DNA of 64,000 nt. It comes from Ovis canadensis. Its lineage: Eukaryota > Chordata > Mammalia > Artiodactyla > Bovidae. The DNA lies in assembly GCF_042477335.2 (NCBI RefSeq), contig NC_091247.1:6904501-6968500 (forward strand), read 5' to 3'. The notes beneath the pieces were generated by a model. That model searched no databases and was not told the origin of the DNA. It saw nothing but the letters and a program-made list of their open reading frames with translations. The position numbers and the translations under genes are program-made. Of the stretch, positions 32,950-43,353 are shown piece after piece. Position 1 is the stretch's first letter, and each line of letters starts with the position of its first letter.

Positions 32950-34312
32950 CTGGCTGTGTGAGCTCCTAGTGCCAAGGCTTTCCCATCTGTAAAGTGGGGG
33001 TGCTGTTTACAGCCATCTCTTAGGGTGGCTGCACGCCAAGGTGAGCCCCAGCTTCCTGCTCTGGATCTCAGTAAACCAAACTCTAGGGAATCTTCCCAGA
33101 ATCTTACCGAGTGCAAGGGCTTCCTGGGCAGGGAGGAGGGCTGCTGCGGAAGCCGAGGCACAGAGGAGGGCAGCGACAGGCCCGAGGTCACGCAGTCCGG
33201 CCAGGATGGAGGCTCTGTGTCCGCCGGGCCCCAAGGCGCAGCCTCCCGGGCACCCCGCTCCCCGCAGCCCCTACCTTCCCCGGGCCGCCAGGCCCTGTAG
33301 AGACACGCCCCGCAGGGGCTGCAGGGCCTCCCGGAGGTCTGCGCCCGCCCGAGCCGCGGGATGAAAGGGGAATCCGCCCAAACCTGCCTCCCTCCTGGCT
33401 CGCCCGCCCCTCCCGCAACCCGATCAGGCCCGGGCGGCCGGCTTTGATGTCTGCGGAGGAGCTGCGGCCCGTCTGCCTGGGCGGCTTGGAGCCTCAGGGA
33501 GGCCGACTTGAAAGGGCGGCCGCGGGTGCAGCCTTCCTGGGATCGCCCGGCGGAGGGGAGGAGGCGGGGGAGGGGGTGCAGAGGGTCCAAGCCCCGCCCA
33601 GGGGAGCGAGGAAACGGCTTGTCGTCGGCATTCAAGGCCCTGCAGGCGGGTGTCCAGCCTGCACCACCGGTTGCGACGCCCCCACTCAGCGCCCCCGGGC
33701 CGGACAGCGACTCCGGCTCCCAGGTGTCGCCGGATCTCAGGCCCTAGTAGATGCTGTTCCTCCTGCCTCAAACGCCCTTCCTCAGCTTTTCCTCCCAGGC
33801 CTCAGTGTCAGGCCTTGGGTTGGCGCTTTCTTCTTCTGGACCTTCCCAGAACCGCTCCGCAGCCCTGCCTGGTGCCTTCCTCCTGGTCCGCTGCCGCCGC
33901 GCCCCGCCCCACCCCACCCATACCCCACCCAGGGCAGCACATGCTCTGGTAAGCCCCCACCCTAGGCCTCTGGCTGTGAGTTCAGGACCAGCATCCTTTC
34001 ATTCCCCCCGCCCACCACCACCACCCCACTGGCACCCCCCTCCCTCCCCACACCCTGCCTGATCAGCTGTGGAAACGTGCTTGGGAAACAGGGAGAAGGA
34101 CTCTTTCAATAACAGCAGCCATGATAATAAGGCTAGGGGCAGCCAGTCTGGTGCGAGGGTGGAGGGCGGGGCGCCCAGAGATTCCAGGCTCCTTGAGCAC
34201 ACACCCCAGGTTCCTGATACACCTTGTCCTCCGTTACAAAGCTGGTTGGCATTTCTCCCCAGCTCCAGGCCGGGCTTTGCCCTCACTCACTACACAGGAG
34301 CTCAGCCACTTC
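32950..34312. other. GC-rich intergenic block with orphan CpG cluster
   Basis: CpG density rises between about 33110 and 33760, peaking over 33200-33500, without a recognised exon. An L2 relic (GATGCTGTTCCTCCTGCCTC) lies at 33745-33830. The region 34010-34060 is a CCACC-rich low-complexity patch. Long open frames on both strands reflect base composition. Confidence 0.5.
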
Positions 34313-34643
34313 TGTTCAGTCGCTCAGTCATATCCGACTCTTTGCAACCCCATGGACTGCAGCACGCCAGGCCTCCCTGTCCTTCACCGTCTCCTCCAGT
34401 TTACTCAAACTCATGTTACTGAGTTGGTAAATGCCATCCACCCATCTCATCCTCTGTCACCCCCTTCTCCTCCTGCCCTCAGTCTTTCCCAGCTTCAGGG
34501 TCTTTTCAAATGAACTGGCACTTCCCATCAGGTGGCCGAAGTATTGGAGCTTCAGCTTCAGCATCAGTCCTTCCAATGACTATTCAGGGTTGATTTCCTT
34601 TAGCATTGACTGGTTCGATCTCCTTGCTGTCCAAGGCGCTATC
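34313..34643 (-). mobile_element. BovB LINE 3' end
   Basis: Antisense: TTCAGTCGCTCAGTCATATC, CACGCCAGGCCTCCCTGTCC, GGTGGCCGAAGTATTGGAGC, and ending GGTTCGATCTCCTTGCTGTC. Confidence 0.9.
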
Positions 34644-37262
34644 AACCACTGACAGCGCCCAAAAGCCCCAGCCTCCTGACTCCCTGCCCAGAGTCCCATG
34701 ATGTTCTGCAGCTGCCTCCCAGACCCGAGGCCTCTGCCCACGCAGATGACTCCCTCAGCCTCTCCCAGCCTCCCAGAGAGGCAGGCAGGGGACAGAGTTT
34801 TAGTTCCAAGTTGCAGATGGGGACACGGAGGCCCACTGAGGGGTCTGGGTCCCAGAGCTGGGGGGATGGAGCTGGCAGTGCTAGGCCTCAGGGAAGAGAG
34901 GGGGCCCCTCGCTCAGGCTAGATTCAAACGTAGGACTCCATTCAACCGAGGCCACCTGGGAGCCTGAGAGGGTCCAGGCACCATCGTTTTTTTTTTTTTT
35001 TTTTTTTTGTAGGGGGATGGATTCTCACATACTAAACACAGGAACAAATTGGCCACAAGCCTCAAGACAGGTTCAGTGTTAGGTCTCAGGAGCTGATGTT
35101 TAGATGCAGGCGCAGCACCATGGAACTGGCTGGACATGCACACAGATCCCAGGGCGGCTCGGAAAGGGCCCTCCAGGGCTTCCCCAGGAAGGGGAGGAGG
35201 AGGGTTGGTTAGGGGGGCTATAGGCGTGGATATGCGGCCTGGGTGGGCCACAGCAGTTGTGAGCTTCAGCCTTCGCTCTCCTCCAGCTCCAGCTTTCTGC
35301 CTCCCCAGGGGATGGGGTCTTCTGCCTGCAGCTCCCTCTCACCCCTCCGGCTGCTCCCACCCCCACCCCAGGGTCCTCTCGCTGCTGGGTTAGGCTGACA
35401 GAGGAAAGAAGGGAGAGAGAATAGAACAGCTCAGCCCCGGGGCAGGAGACCCACTCCTGCCTGGGCCAAGCCTCTCAGCCAGTTTTCTTACCTTTCCTGG
35501 AGGTTTGGACTAATTCTCCTACTTCCTTCCCTTAACAAATGTCTGCTGGGCACTTACTCTGTGCCAACCCTGTGTTGAGTGCTGTGGATGCCTCTGTGGA
35601 CAGGACAGAGTCATCATTTAGTTGGTGGTGGGGAGCAGACATGAACAGATAGACCCATAAAGACAGGCTATGATGGTGGAACTACAGACAGTTCTGAGAA
35701 AGGGCTCTAAGACAGATATCAGGGAAGGCTTCCTGGAGGAAGTGGCATGGGTGAATTGAAAGCAAAGGCTGGGGCAGTGGAGAGTGAGTGGTGGGAAGGG
35801 CAGAGGATGAAGTAGGTGGGCTGGACTGTGTGAGTGGTAGAGAGGGGAAAGACTCTCTAAAGGAGGGAAAGGCAGAGGCTGGGGGCACCAAGGAGTCTGG
35901 GCAGGGCCCTGGCTGAGTAGGGCCTTCCCACACCTGGGAACCCAGAGGATCCAGCCCCCCAAAAGGACTGGAGATCCTTCAGTGGGGGTTCCCCAGTTGG
36001 GCTGGCCCAGGACCTGAGCCGTGGCCTCCGGAACGGAGCCTGGCCTGAGGCAGGGGGACTCAGTAAGGCCAGCTCTTGGGCGAGACAGGAGGGGTTGCCC
36101 CTGGGAAGAGAAGAAGGGCCAGGGACAGCTGTAATGGAGGGTTCCAGAGAACCAAGGGGGAGGGAGAGAGGCGACACGCCGGCAACCTCCAGCCTCCTTC
36201 AAAAACTGGACTGCATCCGTGTGAAAAGATCTTCCCAGGGCAGTGCATCAGCTGGGATGGCCCGGCCCAAACTTCTGGCTCCTGGGATTGGTGCGGCGGG
36301 GGGAATCCTGATCCTGGGGAAGCAGGCAGGAGAGCCTGGGGGTGGGGTAGGCTCTTGCCTGGCCCTGCAGGAACCCAGGGATGTTGGCTCACCATCATTT
36401 TTCCAGCATCTCCCTTGGGTGGTGGCTGCTTCTCCACAGAGTATCTCTGCCAAGGAGCTCTTCCTGGGGACATTTTCCTACTCAGTCCATCTGGGTCTGG
36501 TGCAGAGAGAGGAGGCCCTGGAAAGAACCAGCCTCAGCCTTGAGGTTCCATCCCTCAAGGAGAGAGGCCCAGAGAACCAGACAGACTCGTTAGGCGCCAC
36601 CCCCCCCCCCACCCCCGCCGACACCCAACCCCCACCTAGGCACCAGCCACCCACCCGCTGGGTCCCTACCAATTCTCCTGCCTCCCCGCCACCCCCCTGC
36701 AGAATTCCTGGCTGCACTCCTGGCCCTGCTTCTTCAAGAATTCAAGGTCTCAATCCTTTTCCCTTGTGGCAGGGGAGAAGGGGCAGGGGCGGATGGTGAC
36801 TTTTTCATTGGGTGACAACTCCACACCCTGACTTGTTTGTAAGTGTAGACCAAAATACATAGGATTACACTGGAAGCCAATTAATTTGAAATGCAGATAT
36901 CAAGATATGTTTTAAAACCATATTTGTGATGAAACAATAAATATGCTACTTTATTAACCGTTAACGAGATCTAGCAGCAGATATAAAATGGAGAAGAAGG
37001 GATGAGTGAGAGTTTGAGAAATCTGCATCAACTTTGATGTGGTCTGAAGATATCAATGATTCCTACTGGAAACAAAGCCGCAGGTACCGCTGAATACAGG
37101 GCCTGTTGGGTAAGTTCCTCACTGAAGGAAATGCTAGCTTGTATAGGTAAAGGGCAGTGAAAATGAAGATGTAATTTTTTTTCCCACCCAAGTTCATGAT
37201 GGTCACCCTGAATTCTATCCATGCTGCACCCCAGCTTAAGGTTTCTTATTGTGCTCCAGTTG
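34644..37262. other. Intergenic, mixed relics
   Basis: A (T)22 run lies at 34987-35008. An old interspersed element (TGCTGGGCACTTACTCTGTG through GGAAGGCTTCCTGGAGGAAG) covers about 35530-35790. The 36820-37255 stretch (GGAAGCCAATTAATTTGAAA, CTACTTTATTAACCGTTAAC) resembles an ancient DNA transposon of hAT type, family not assigned. The open frame at 36095-36799 has no domain that I recognise. Confidence 0.45.
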
Positions 37263-37441
37263 AAGGAGGCAGGAGAAGGAGATGACAGAGGATGAGATGG
37301 TTGGGTGGCATCACCGGCTGGATGGACATGAGTTTGAGCAAGCTCCGGGAGTTGGTGATGGACAGGGAAGCCTGGGATACTGCGCAGTCCATCGGGTTGC
37401 AAAGGGTCAGATAGGACTGATTGACTGAACTGAACTGAACT
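37263..37441 (+). mobile_element. BovB LINE 3' end
   Basis: Sense fragment: ACAGAGGATGAGATGGTTGG, GCAAGCTCCGGGAGTTGGTG and the ACTGAACTGAACTGAACT tail at the right. Confidence 0.9.
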
Positions 37442-37924
37442 CTGCTCCAATAATTGGGGTATGGACAGTATACCACCAAACATGGAGTTCTGGGAGGGGC
37501 CAAGTAGCTAAGGGGAGGAATCCTAGACTCCAGGGAGATTCACCTGACCCTAGTAACCAATGAAATGTGGAAACAGGGGGAGAGGGAGGAGCCAGCTTAC
37601 TTCCTGATTTCTCCATCCTCGGATCCTGGGTACTAGGGTTCTTGAGAGAAGAGGGTGGTCAGGAAGAGGAGAGAGTGAGCAGCTCAGCTGGAAGTGGATG
37701 CAGCGGGAAAGAGAGAGTGTGTGTTGTCAACTCTTGCTTGGTTATGCTGTGGTAACAAACAGCTTCCATTTCTCTAGGGTCTCATAACCACAGAGATTTT
37801 CTTGCTCACCTGCAGCTCCAGTGTGTATCACCTTCTCCAGGATCCAGGTGGAGACATTGCTGTTTTCACAGTAAACCGGGGCCCCTCAAAGGCCCATGTC
37901 TGGCTGGTTTGCAAGTCTGAGCTG

Positions 37925-38046
37925 TTCTTTTATTTTTTGCCACACTGCAAGATATGCAGGATCTTATTTCCCCCACCAGGGATGGAACTCACTCCCCCTG
38001 CAGTGGGAGCATGCAGTCGTAACCACTGGACCACCAGGAAAGTACC
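37925..38046 (-). mobile_element. CHR-type SINE
   Basis: Antisense: TTATTTTTTGCCACACTGCA, CACCAGGGATGGAACTC and CACTGGACCACCAGGAAAGT. Confidence 0.78.
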
Positions 38047-38717
38047 TGAACCATTCTTAATACTCAGTACTCACTGAAGCAGTTGCCCTGAATCCTTACA
38101 CAACCCAGGAGGAGGGCTCCAAGATGAGTTCGATCTTCCCAGTGGACCCCTGGGGCTCAGAGAGGGAGCAAGACTCCCCATGGGTGGCCCAGCAGGGATA
38201 TAGCAGAGTAAGGACTCCTTGCTCCAAGTTCCCTGGAATGTTCTTGGTTCCAGGTCTTGAAGTCCCTCCCCACTCTTCGCCTCCTGGAGCCTGGTGAGGC
38301 CTAGCTAATTGGCTGCTGGCACTGTTCCCCAAAGCAGGAGATACCAGTCAGGCCCAGGGGAATTCATACAGGACTTGTGGGTCCTCACCAACTCAAACTG
38401 CAACTCCTCCTTAGCCAGCTGTCTCTGGCAAGGGAGAGATGGGGCTCTGGTTTGAAGCCAGAGATTCTGAGACCTCAGGAGCATCTTGACTCCTTCCCAA
38501 GAAGCCTGGATGGGGCTCCCTGTCTTTTAGGCAGTGGTAAGAAGCCTCATACCTATCCTGGGTCTTGTGTGGGGGCTGGGGGAGGAATGATGTGGGAGAA
38601 GCCCCGCTGAGCCCCCACCAAAGGTTAAGTCAGGCTGGGAGAGGTGGGCCCGTCATCATCACAAGCGAGGTGAGAAAGGCAGAATCAGGAAGATATTGGA
38701 AGGTGCTGTACTGCTGG

Positions 38718-38911
38718 CTTTTTAAAATTTTATTTTATTTATTTGGCTGCACTGGGTCTCGGTTGCAGCACGTGGGATTTTCAGTCTTCTATGCGGCACG
38801 CGAGGTCTTTAGTTGTGGCACTCAGGATCTAGTTCCCTGACCAGAGATCAAACCCAAGCCCCCTGCATTGGGAGCTGGGCGTCTTAGTCTCTGGACCATC
38901 AGGGAGTCCCT
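38718..38911 (-). mobile_element. CHR-2-type SINE
   Basis: Antisense: ATTTATTTGGCTGCACTGGG, AGTTGTGGCACTCAGGATC, CCCTGACCAGAGATCAAACC and GGACCATCAGGGAGTCCCT. Confidence 0.88.
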
Positions 38912-39074
38912 GTGCTGCTGGTTTTGAAGGAGAAGGATGAGGCCACAAGCCAACAAATGTGGGCTGCCTCTAGAAGCTGAAAAAAGCAAGGAAACAGATT
39001 CTTACTAGACCCACAAAAGGAACAGGTTTCTGACCTCAGACTGAATGAAAATGAATTTGTGTTAAGCCACTTGC

Positions 39075-39492
39075 CCCTTCCCAGGTGGTGCTAGTGTAAA
39101 AGAACCTGCCTGCCGATGCAAGAGATGTAAGACACGTAGGTTCAATCCCTGGCTTGGGAAGATTCCCTGGAGGAGGGCAACTCACTCCAATATTCTTGCC
39201 TGGAGAATCCCATGGACAGAAGAGCCTGGCGGGCTACAGTCCATGGGGGTCACAAAGAGTCAGACACGACTGGAACGACTTGGCACACACACTAAATCTG
39301 TGGTTATTTGCAGTGGTAGCTACAGGAAGGAGAAGGCGATGGCACCCCACTCCAGTATTCTTGCCTGGAAAATCCCATGGATGGAGGAGCCTGGTGGGCT
39401 GCAGTCCATGGGGTCGCGAAGAGTTGGACATGACTGAGTGACTTAGCACAAACACTAAGTCTGTGGTTATTTGTGGCGGTAGCTACAGGAAG
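39075..39492 (+). repeat. Bov-A SINE with a 163-bp tandem duplication of its 3' half plus flank
   Basis: A full Bov-A copy (39075-39290) is followed by non-SINE flank ACTAAATCTGTGGTTATTTG...GCTACAGGAAG (39291-39329). The SINE 3' half then recurs, followed by the same flank (39454-39492). Because the flank is copied together with the SINE, this is a tandem duplication with period 163-165 bp, not a second insertion. Confidence 0.85.
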
Positions 39493-39499
39493 CCCAAAC

Positions 39500-41929
39500 T
39501 GTGGGGTTGCACCAGCTCTTCTCCCAGGTCTTAGCAAGCCCTGCTGTTCCAGAAAGACAAGAAGTAATACGCGTGACCCTGCTTTACAAAGAGGCAGGGG
39601 TGGGAGCTTCATGAGGTCACGGGGTCATCTATAGTTTCTCCAGGAAAGGAAACCAGCCCCTTTGACTAGGGGCGGGGTGGGTGGGGGGCTGCAAGGTGAA
39701 CAAGAGAGACAGGAGAGCGCCTTTTCAGAGCAGAGCAGGAGGGCCCACTGGGCTGCTCTCCGCAGCTGCCCGTTTTATCATGAGTCCTCCGAGCCCACGA
39801 GTCACGAGCTGGGAAGGGGTGCCGGGGTGCTGCTGCTCCACCCCGCTGAGTCATCACGTGGTCTCTGGGAGGTCCCCCCACCTCTCCAAGCCTGTTTCCT
39901 CTTCTGTAAAATGCAGAGAATCAGTGGGACTTACCTGTAGTGCCCACCTGGATGTCATGCGTGTGTGAGAAGAGCTCAGCACCGGGCCAGGCACACAGGT
40001 GTAACCCAGCGTGTGTTCAGGTGCGCATGTACAGGTATGCCTGTGCTGGGACCTGTGTGCAGTTATATATGCAGCCTGGATGAGCATTCTGAAATTCAGC
40101 TTGTACTTGTCTCGCCCCTGTTCATAGCCCCCCTACTGTCCCAGGGAGAAGGTCACATCTTCACCGTGACCTCCAGGACCCAGCACCGTCTGGCACCTGC
40201 GGCCTCTCTGCCTCCCCAAGTCCCCAGCTTGCACGCGGAGATCCAGCCTTGCCTGCCTCCTCTCTGTTCCTTAAGTGGGTCATGTTCCCGTGGGCGTCCA
40301 GGCCTTGGCACATGCTGTTCTGTGCGAAGTATTCCTCCGTTTGGAATACTTCTTCTTCCTCCTCACTGACTAGCTCCTACTCAGTCTGGGTTTTGAGAAG
40401 ATGACCTCCTCCAGGTAGCCTTCCCTGACTGCTACCCCCACTGGGATGATTACCCCACCTTTGGCCTCACGGGTCCCTCCTTCCTATGTGCTCCCCTGGC
40501 CTCAGCACTAACCGCCAGGTTGGATAATCGCTTGTGAGCATCCTTTCTCCTTCTGAGGGCCTGTTCTGAGGGCAGAAACCTAGAATGCCTTGCTCTCCCC
40601 TGTCCCCGGCACTCCGCATGGGGTCTAGCCCAGAGCAGGTGCTCAGAACTTTGTTGAATGAATGAATGAGTGGGTGAATGAATGAATGAGTGGATCTGGG
40701 TGCATGAGCGAGGAGGCTGCCATCACTTACTGGTGCACACGCATGTTTTCTCGCTGCTGGAGGGATGTGCCACATGTGTTCCTGCAGGGAGAGATGATGG
40801 TGGGGTCACGACTGTGCCCTGGAGGGGGTCTGGAGCAGGGGGAGGCCAGAGCGTTCCGCTTCCCTCGCTGGTCTCTCCCCTGCGCAGACCTGGACTCAGG
40901 GAGTTGGCTTAGCCGTGGGAGCGGGAGGAGAGAGCAGAGAGGTAAGAGGAAGGCAGTCCCCTGCAGCCTTCAGCACAGAAGGCATTCCGCTCCTTCCTTC
41001 CTCCCTGACCTCCCCGTGACCTCCATCCCCCAGCCTGGGCCCTCCACTGAATGGGGGGAGGGGCACAGACCTCCCAGTGTCCCCAGGGGACACCAAGCCA
41101 GGCAGTACTTCTCCAGGCGCCCCCCCCCTCCTCACCACCCCCACCCCTGCCCAGCTCTAGCCCGGTCCTGGGGAGGATCTGATTAGGCCAGGAGAAGGGC
41201 AACCTGGGGTGGGGTGTGTGGGGGCGAGGGCTGTCCGGGCGCTTAGCCCAGACTGCCTGCTTGCCGGGTCCCTCCCTCATGCCTGGGTGAGGCAGACCAT
41301 GCCACCTCTCTGACCCTTGACCCTGTCATCTGCACAATGGCACCTCAGTCCTCCCTTGCAGTGCTGTAGCAATTAACGAGATCTTGTTTACAGAAGGCCT
41401 GACAGGGTGCCTGGTGCTGGAGGATGCTGAGTGCGTGTAATTTTGTCATCATTGACATCACCCCCGTCCCCCCCATTCCTCGCCCCCAGCCGTGACCATC
41501 CTGCACTGAGATCCATGCAGGTCTGGCGCCAGCACACTCCTGGCACAGTGGGACAGGTCTGTCTGGCTCATCTTTATGTCCCCTACCTCTGGCATCAAGT
41601 AGGCACTCCAAAAATATGTTAAATGAATAAACCAGCAGACTCAGGTGGCGTAAAGCACTTACTGTCTCCGGGCCTCAGTTTCCTTCAGTGTAAAACTGTA
41701 TGTCCACGAACTAAGACTCTTCCAGGTTCCTCCTGGAACCTTGTTGCTGCTGTGCTGAGGTTTGAGTCTTTTTTAAAAAATATTCATGCTAGCTCACACA
41801 TCCCCAGGCCCTCTCACCTGGACACACTGCCAGCCTCTCACTTTTCTGCCTGTTTCTGTGCCTTGACCCCGTTCTCCATCCCGTGCAGCTGGTGCAGGGG
41901 TCTTGAAACACAGGAGTCTGCCTGTGATA
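39500..41929. other. Intergenic with L2 and MIR relics
   Basis: A long L2 3' end lies at about 40300-40690, ending in a GAAT repeat (40655-40695). A second L2 tail lies at 41530-41635 and a MIR at 41290-41420. GT-rich alternating sequence covers 39955-40070. Open frames such as 40686-41186 are without recognised domains. Confidence 0.6.
40300..40695 (+). mobile_element. L2 LINE 3' end with (GAAT)n tail
   Basis: The order is CTTGGCACATGCTGTTCTGT, GGTAGCCTTCCCTGACTGCT, CTGAGGGCAGAAACC and GAGCAGGTGCTCAGAACTTT, followed by TGAATGAATGAATGAGTG. These are the L2 terminal blocks in sense orientation. Confidence 0.75.
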
Positions 41930-42116
41930 GACTGGGGAAGATTGACGGCAGGAGAAGGGGACAACAGAGGATGAGATGGTTGGATGGCATCACCGACTGG
42001 ATGAGCATGAGTTTGAGCAAGCTCCGGGAGTTAGTGATGGACAGTGAAGCCTGGCGTGCTGAAGTCCATGGAGTTGCAAAGAGTCAGACACGACCATGTG
42101 ATTGAACTGAACTGTA
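41930..42116 (+). mobile_element. BovB LINE 3' end
   Basis: Sense: GGGGAAGATTGACGGCAGGA, GATGGCATCACCGACTGGAT, ending GATTGAACTGAACTG. An L2 follows at about 42230-42420. Confidence 0.88.
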
Positions 42117-42420
42117 ATAGACTAGAGTGCGACGTGGCTCACAGGGCCCCACACGGCCCAGCCCCTGGGAACCCTTCCAGCCTCGTCGAAAGCCTCCACC
42201 AGCTCCGCTACACAGGCCTTCTCTCTGCCCCTCCTCTCCTGGGCCTCCCTGTACAGGCCCTTTGAACACAACATGCCGTTCCCTCAAGCTGCCATGCTGC
42301 TCCCTCCCTCTTTAACTGGTGATTTGCACTCAATCTTCAGGTCTCCTCTCTAGGGCCCCACCCTCTGGGAAGCCCTCCTTAACCTCTCCTGAGACTGAGT
42401 CAAATTACCCCATTATTTCT

Positions 42421-43246
42421 TTAAAAATATTTATTTGTTGACCAACCTAGACAGCATATTAAAAAGCAGAGACATTACTTTGACATTACTTTGCCAATCA
42501 AGGTCTGTCCAGTTACAGCTATGGTTTTTCCTATTGTCATGTATGGATATGAGAGTTGGACTATAAAGAAAGCTGAGCACTGAAGAATTAACTGTGGTGT
42601 TGGAGAAGACTCATGAGAGTCCCTTGGACTGCAAGGAGATCCAACCAGTCCATCCTAAAGGAAATCAGTCCTGAATATTCATTGGAAGGACTAATGCTTA
42701 CGCTGAAGCTCCAATACTTCGGCCACCTGATGAGAAGAACTGACTCATTGGAAAAGACCCTGATGCTGGGAAAGATTGAGGGCAGGAGGAGAAGGGGACG
42801 ACAGAGGATGAGATGGTTGGATGGCATCACCAACTTGATGGACATGAGTTTGAGTAAGCTCCGGGAGTTGGTGATGGACAGGTAAGCCTAGCATGCTGCA
42901 GTTCATGGGGTCACAAAGAGTCAGATAGGCCTGACTGAGCGGCTGAACTGAACTGATTTATTTCATTTTTGGCTGTGCTGGGTCTTCCTTGCTTTGTGTG
43001 GGCTTTCTGTAGTTGCGAGGAGCAGGGGCTGCTCTGCTGCGGTGTACCGCCTTCTTATTGCAGTGGTTTCTCTTCTCGTGGAGCGTGGGCTAGTTGCAGC
43101 TCGTGGCTCTAGAGCTCTGTCTCAGTAGTCGTGGTGCACGGGCTTAGCTGCTCCGAGGCATGTAGGATCTTCCCAGACCAGGGATTGAACCCACGTCCCC
43201 TGCATTGGCAGGCAGATGCTTTACCACTGAGCCGCCAGCGCAGGCC
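42421..43246 (-). mobile_element. CHR-type SINE interrupted by a BovB 3' end
   Basis: The antisense SINE starts TTTAAAAATATTTATTTGTT (42421-42440) and resumes at about 42955 with TTATTTCATTTTTGGCTGTG. It ends with CCAGGGATTGAACCCACG and GAGCCGCCAGCGCAGGCCC. A sense BovB 3' end occupies 42441-42953 (TATTAAAAAGCAGAGACATT to GGCTGAACTGAACTG). The BovB is therefore the younger insertion. Confidence 0.85.
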
Positions 43247-43320
43247 CCACTCCATTATTGACTGCGTCTCTCTCCCAGCATCTGTTGTGATCAGAAAGCT
43301 CCCCTTGCTTGCGGGATCAC

Positions 43321-43321
43321 T

Positions 43322-43352
<31 letters not shown>
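43321..43352. repeat. (TG)n microsatellite
   Basis: A TG run of about 30 bp with one CTG interruption near its start. Confidence 0.92.

Positions 43353-43353
<1 letters not shown>

Noticed and set aside
33111-33965. 284-residue plus-strand frame
   Set aside because: GC-rich, no domain, no splice partners, and it overlaps an L2 relic at the end.
34987-35120. Processed pseudogene suggested by the (T)22 run
   Set aside because: The sequence next to the run matches no gene that I recognise, and no target-site duplication is visible.
36095-36799. 234-residue plus-strand frame
   Set aside because: No recognised motif. It ends in proline-rich low complexity and has no supporting exon structure.
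39154-39441. Recurrent short frames of the type SPWG/RVRHD
   Set aside because: Translations of Bov-tA/Bov-A SINEs, present at many places in the window.
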